Below are positions 61,175-64,000 of a stretch of 64,000 nucleotides of DNA, piece by piece. Under the pieces are notes generated by a model that was not told the origin of the DNA, did no database searches, and saw only the letters and a list, made by a program, of their open reading frames with translations. The DNA comes from Lanius collurio. Lineage: Eukaryota; Chordata; Aves; Passeriformes; Laniidae. The stretch spans positions 22,466,956-22,530,955 of the forward strand of contig JACBWW010000007.1 in assembly GCA_020086605.1 (NCBI GenBank), in the 5' to 3' direction. Position 1 is the first letter of the stretch, and each line of letters begins with the position of its first letter. The position numbers and the translations under genes were made by a program.

Positions 61175-64000
61175 TTTATGCACCATTATCCTGTCACAGA
61201 CTTAGCAGAAAGAGACCTTCTGGATACCTGTTGGATGAAGTAATTCCGAAATTACCCTTTTAACTTTCCTTACAGGCTACTAAGCAAGTTCTTTCATAAG
61301 GATACAGGAAAGAAAAGCATTTCATCCACTGTTTGGTTGAGAACTGGATTGATTTAAGGAGTTCCAAGTCTGTGGATTGTGGAGAATATCTTTTATAGAT
61401 GGTATCAAAAGTGCTTGTTAACACATATTTACAGATTAGCGAGGGGGTTGAAAAGTAATGTAACTTCCTGCAAATAATTCTCAGCACTGTGTATGGATGA
61501 TTTTAGATGTTGTAGCTGTGGGTATTAGAAACAGGTTGGTGGTACTAGTTAAAATGCTGCTAGGATGACCATCATCATCCCTACACATTCCCATTTCTGC
61601 ACTGTATGAAATCTAAACTGGTCACTTTCATTGTTCTACCCCTTTTGTGCATCACATTTAATGTGTGCTTATGACATAGGACTCCCACCTTACTTTTACA
61701 GGTGTTTTAAATTTTCCTAGTTCATTAGAAAGCAATTAAATTAAAAAAAAAAAAAAAAAAAAAAAGGAAAGAGAAAAGAGGCTTTGTAGTTCTTAGTCCC
61801 TTCCCAGAATTTCTGCAGATGCTGCTTATCCTACATGTCAGGCAGATCCCAGAGATCTGTGTTATACAGCAGGTCCTCCCATCCCTCCTCCATCTCCATT
61901 TTTCCAGAGGCATTTAAAAATATTTAGACCAAAGGATTTCAAGATTTGGCTTCCAGAAATACAGTCTCCCAGATTTTCCTGTGGCTGAGAGTCCTGTATC
62001 CAATGCTCTCCTTACCTCTCTCCAAACCAAACATATGCTATAATTTTTCTTTGAACTTACACTTTTATATTTCTGTTTGCAGAAGGAAAGATACCAGCAT
62101 TTAAATTGCCTTTATGCCTGCATTAAGTTTTCTGTCAGCTACCAGTGGTTTTAGAGTAGTTTTGAAAACATTGCTGTCTGTACTTGGGGTGCTTTACCAA
62201 CATAATGCATGGAGGCAGCCAGAGCTCTCTGACACTATGGATAGTAGGATGAAATTAAGAAGTGAAATAATTAATTATCATTCCTGAAAATAAAAGAAAA
62301 CCAGGTCTCCAAATGAAATTGCAGGTTTAAAATGGAATATAGATCTTGAATTCAGAGTCATAACATACTATGTACCTGATAAAGTGAATAGTTTCAAAAA
62401 GTAAAATCCAAAGATAAACTTCATCAGAGTCATCACAATAAAGTAAGCAGAATGTCACCTCCACTTCAGAAGTTTTTTAACTTGTAACAGCCAGAAGCTG
62501 GGTTGTATGATTTTTTGAGCAAAGTCAGCAATTCAGGGTACTGACCCCATGGACCTTCAGTCTGAACCAGAAAGACACACTTCATCTTCTTACCTTGCAT
62601 GCTGTAATGTAAGCAAGGAGTGTACTCTTCTTTTAATAGAGTCAGTGTGATAGGCACTGATATTTAGCTAAGGAAGTCTGCTTTTACCCTGAAAAATGCT
62701 TAATGCCTGTATCAAATTAAGAATATGCCATTCAGAAGTAAAGTTTGCGGCTAGAACTGGATACCTATATCTGTGTGGTACTATCAGCAGCCAACTCACA
62801 TTTTTGGACTGCCTTCAGTCTCCTGTTTGCAAGCTATGAACACTTTACACTTTACATAGCCATCAGAAGACAATTCTGTAGGCTTCTACATTTATTTAAA
62901 GTAATTTAGGTTTACTAATTTTTTTAAAGTACTCATTTTATTTCCTTATTTATTGCAAAACTTCTCCTCTGCAGCTGACAGAAATTTCTGAATCTCCTTC
63001 TTTATTTGCCTGTTATATCTTCAGTGATTTCTTTTAAGTTTTTTTTTGTCTGCTTTCTCACACATTTTTAAGTAAGTATATGTTGTTCTGAGAAGGACAT
63101 AAAATGCTTCTGGACTATGACCTCTTCTGTCAATCCACAGCTATGTTAAGAACAATCTCTTATTTCCTAATCCAAAAATCAAGGGTGTCTTTCTTTGTTC
63201 ACAGTATAGCAAGAAAAAAACCAAAATGGAATATATTTCAAGTGTTTCACTGAATAAGCCATTACCCTGAATAAGGCTTTTGTGATGCCAATGCACTGTG
63301 ACTCATGTAATTCAGATGTGAAGCTAATATGCTGTTTGAAAATGTACCCGCTGCTGAGATGATTCCTAAACAGGGAGGCAAAGAAGTGATTATTGGATAG
63401 GACAAGACACGAGCTGAATTACTGAAATGTGCAATAAAGAAATATCAGCCTCTACAATTTGCCTGTCAAAAATGAAGCTTTTAATCATTTTAATCAGTGT
63501 AACAATATATTAGCTCAGCAGCCTGCCATCTCAGCATGTAATTTTAACTATGAAGAACATTCTACAAACACTATAAAGCTCCAAAGTGCTCCTTAAAAAG
63601 CCTCTAAAACATAAACAAGGTTTTTAATAGCCTGTGTCAGCAGGACTAGAACAAATCATGGGAACATAATGAAAAAGATTTTTTTGTTTCTCTTAAAAAA
63701 GGACTCTACAGCCCTTGTTAGATAATTTGACTACACCCTCATTCTTCTGCAGAGGCAGAATTTAACCTTCATTTGCCATCTTCTCTCCAAAATCTCACTA
63801 TTTTCATGCCTCATGGAACTACTTACACTAATCTTCATTAGTTCTCTCAGGTTGCTGAAATCATCCATTCTTAACTCCAACAGTATCCTGGCATCCACAC
63901 TAAAACACAAAGGGTTGTTATAAAACACTGTTAAGGGCAGTAGAAAATTCACCTTCAAACTGCACTGTCAGAATAAATTTTCATAGGAAAGTATTGCTGT
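61175..64000. other. Unique AT-rich noncoding sequence, 2.8 kb
   Basis: No recognisable gene or repeat apart from an A23 run at 61743-61765. The segment around 63420-63620 has the look of a conserved noncoding element (see findings). Confidence 0.5.
61743..61765. repeat. A23 homopolymer
   Basis: 23 uninterrupted A residues followed by a purine-rich stretch. This is the longest homopolymer in the window. Confidence 0.92.

Noticed and set aside
1..64000. Bacterial-type features: operons, ribosome binding sites, CRISPR arrays, tRNA or rRNA genes
   Set aside because: None seen. Composition, CR1 content and lack of long frames show vertebrate nuclear DNA.

Overview
The window looks like AT-rich nuclear DNA from a bird. 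The main evidence is ten or more copies of CR1, the dominant avian LINE. Several end in the CR1-type 3' tail of short ATTCTGTG-like units rather than poly-A, and their broken reading frames read as the C-terminal part of a CR1 reverse transcriptase. Two LTR fragments also resemble avian endogenous retrovirus LTRs. Dispersed CR1, low CpG, A/T homopolymers, a 400-N scaffold gap and single N joints all point to a draft avian assembly. I cannot name the species.

I found no intact protein-coding gene, tRNA, rRNA, CRISPR array or operon. The longest gap-free open frame is 143 codons (minus strand, 51826-52257). It has no domain I recognise, and a frame that size is expected by chance in AT-rich DNA. 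The window is best read as a gene desert or the inside of a very long intron. Coding exons shorter than about 60 codons cannot be excluded by eye.

Layout: 1-3353 is unique sequence. 3354-4505 is a minus-strand CR1. 4506-16825 is unique. 16826-17100 is an old minus-strand CR1, followed by a CpG/GC-rich block at 17311-17700 that may be an LTR remnant. 17701-26860 is unique. CR1 3' ends lie at 26861-27138 and 32335-32412. An endogenous-retrovirus LTR fragment (33053-33452) runs directly into another CR1 tail (33457-33528). A plus-strand CR1 lies at 38645-39156, a 400-base gap at 40317-40716, and a very degraded minus-strand CR1 at 43975-44300. 44301-55922 is unique. The longest CR1 (55923-57594) is split by a 297-bp solo LTR and also carries a 57-bp perfect duplication around a single N. 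A minus-strand CR1 remnant (58325-58570) and a plus-strand CR1 (60473-61174) follow, with unique sequence to the end.

The clearest biological result is the nested insertion at 55923-57594. A CR1 copy was hit by a retrovirus that later recombined to a solo LTR. The LTR has TG...CA ends and a 5-of-6 target-site duplication, and removing it restores the expected CR1 3' end. I saw no convincing undescribed system. The other observations are palindromes, local duplications, CpG clusters and possible conserved noncoding segments, graded below.
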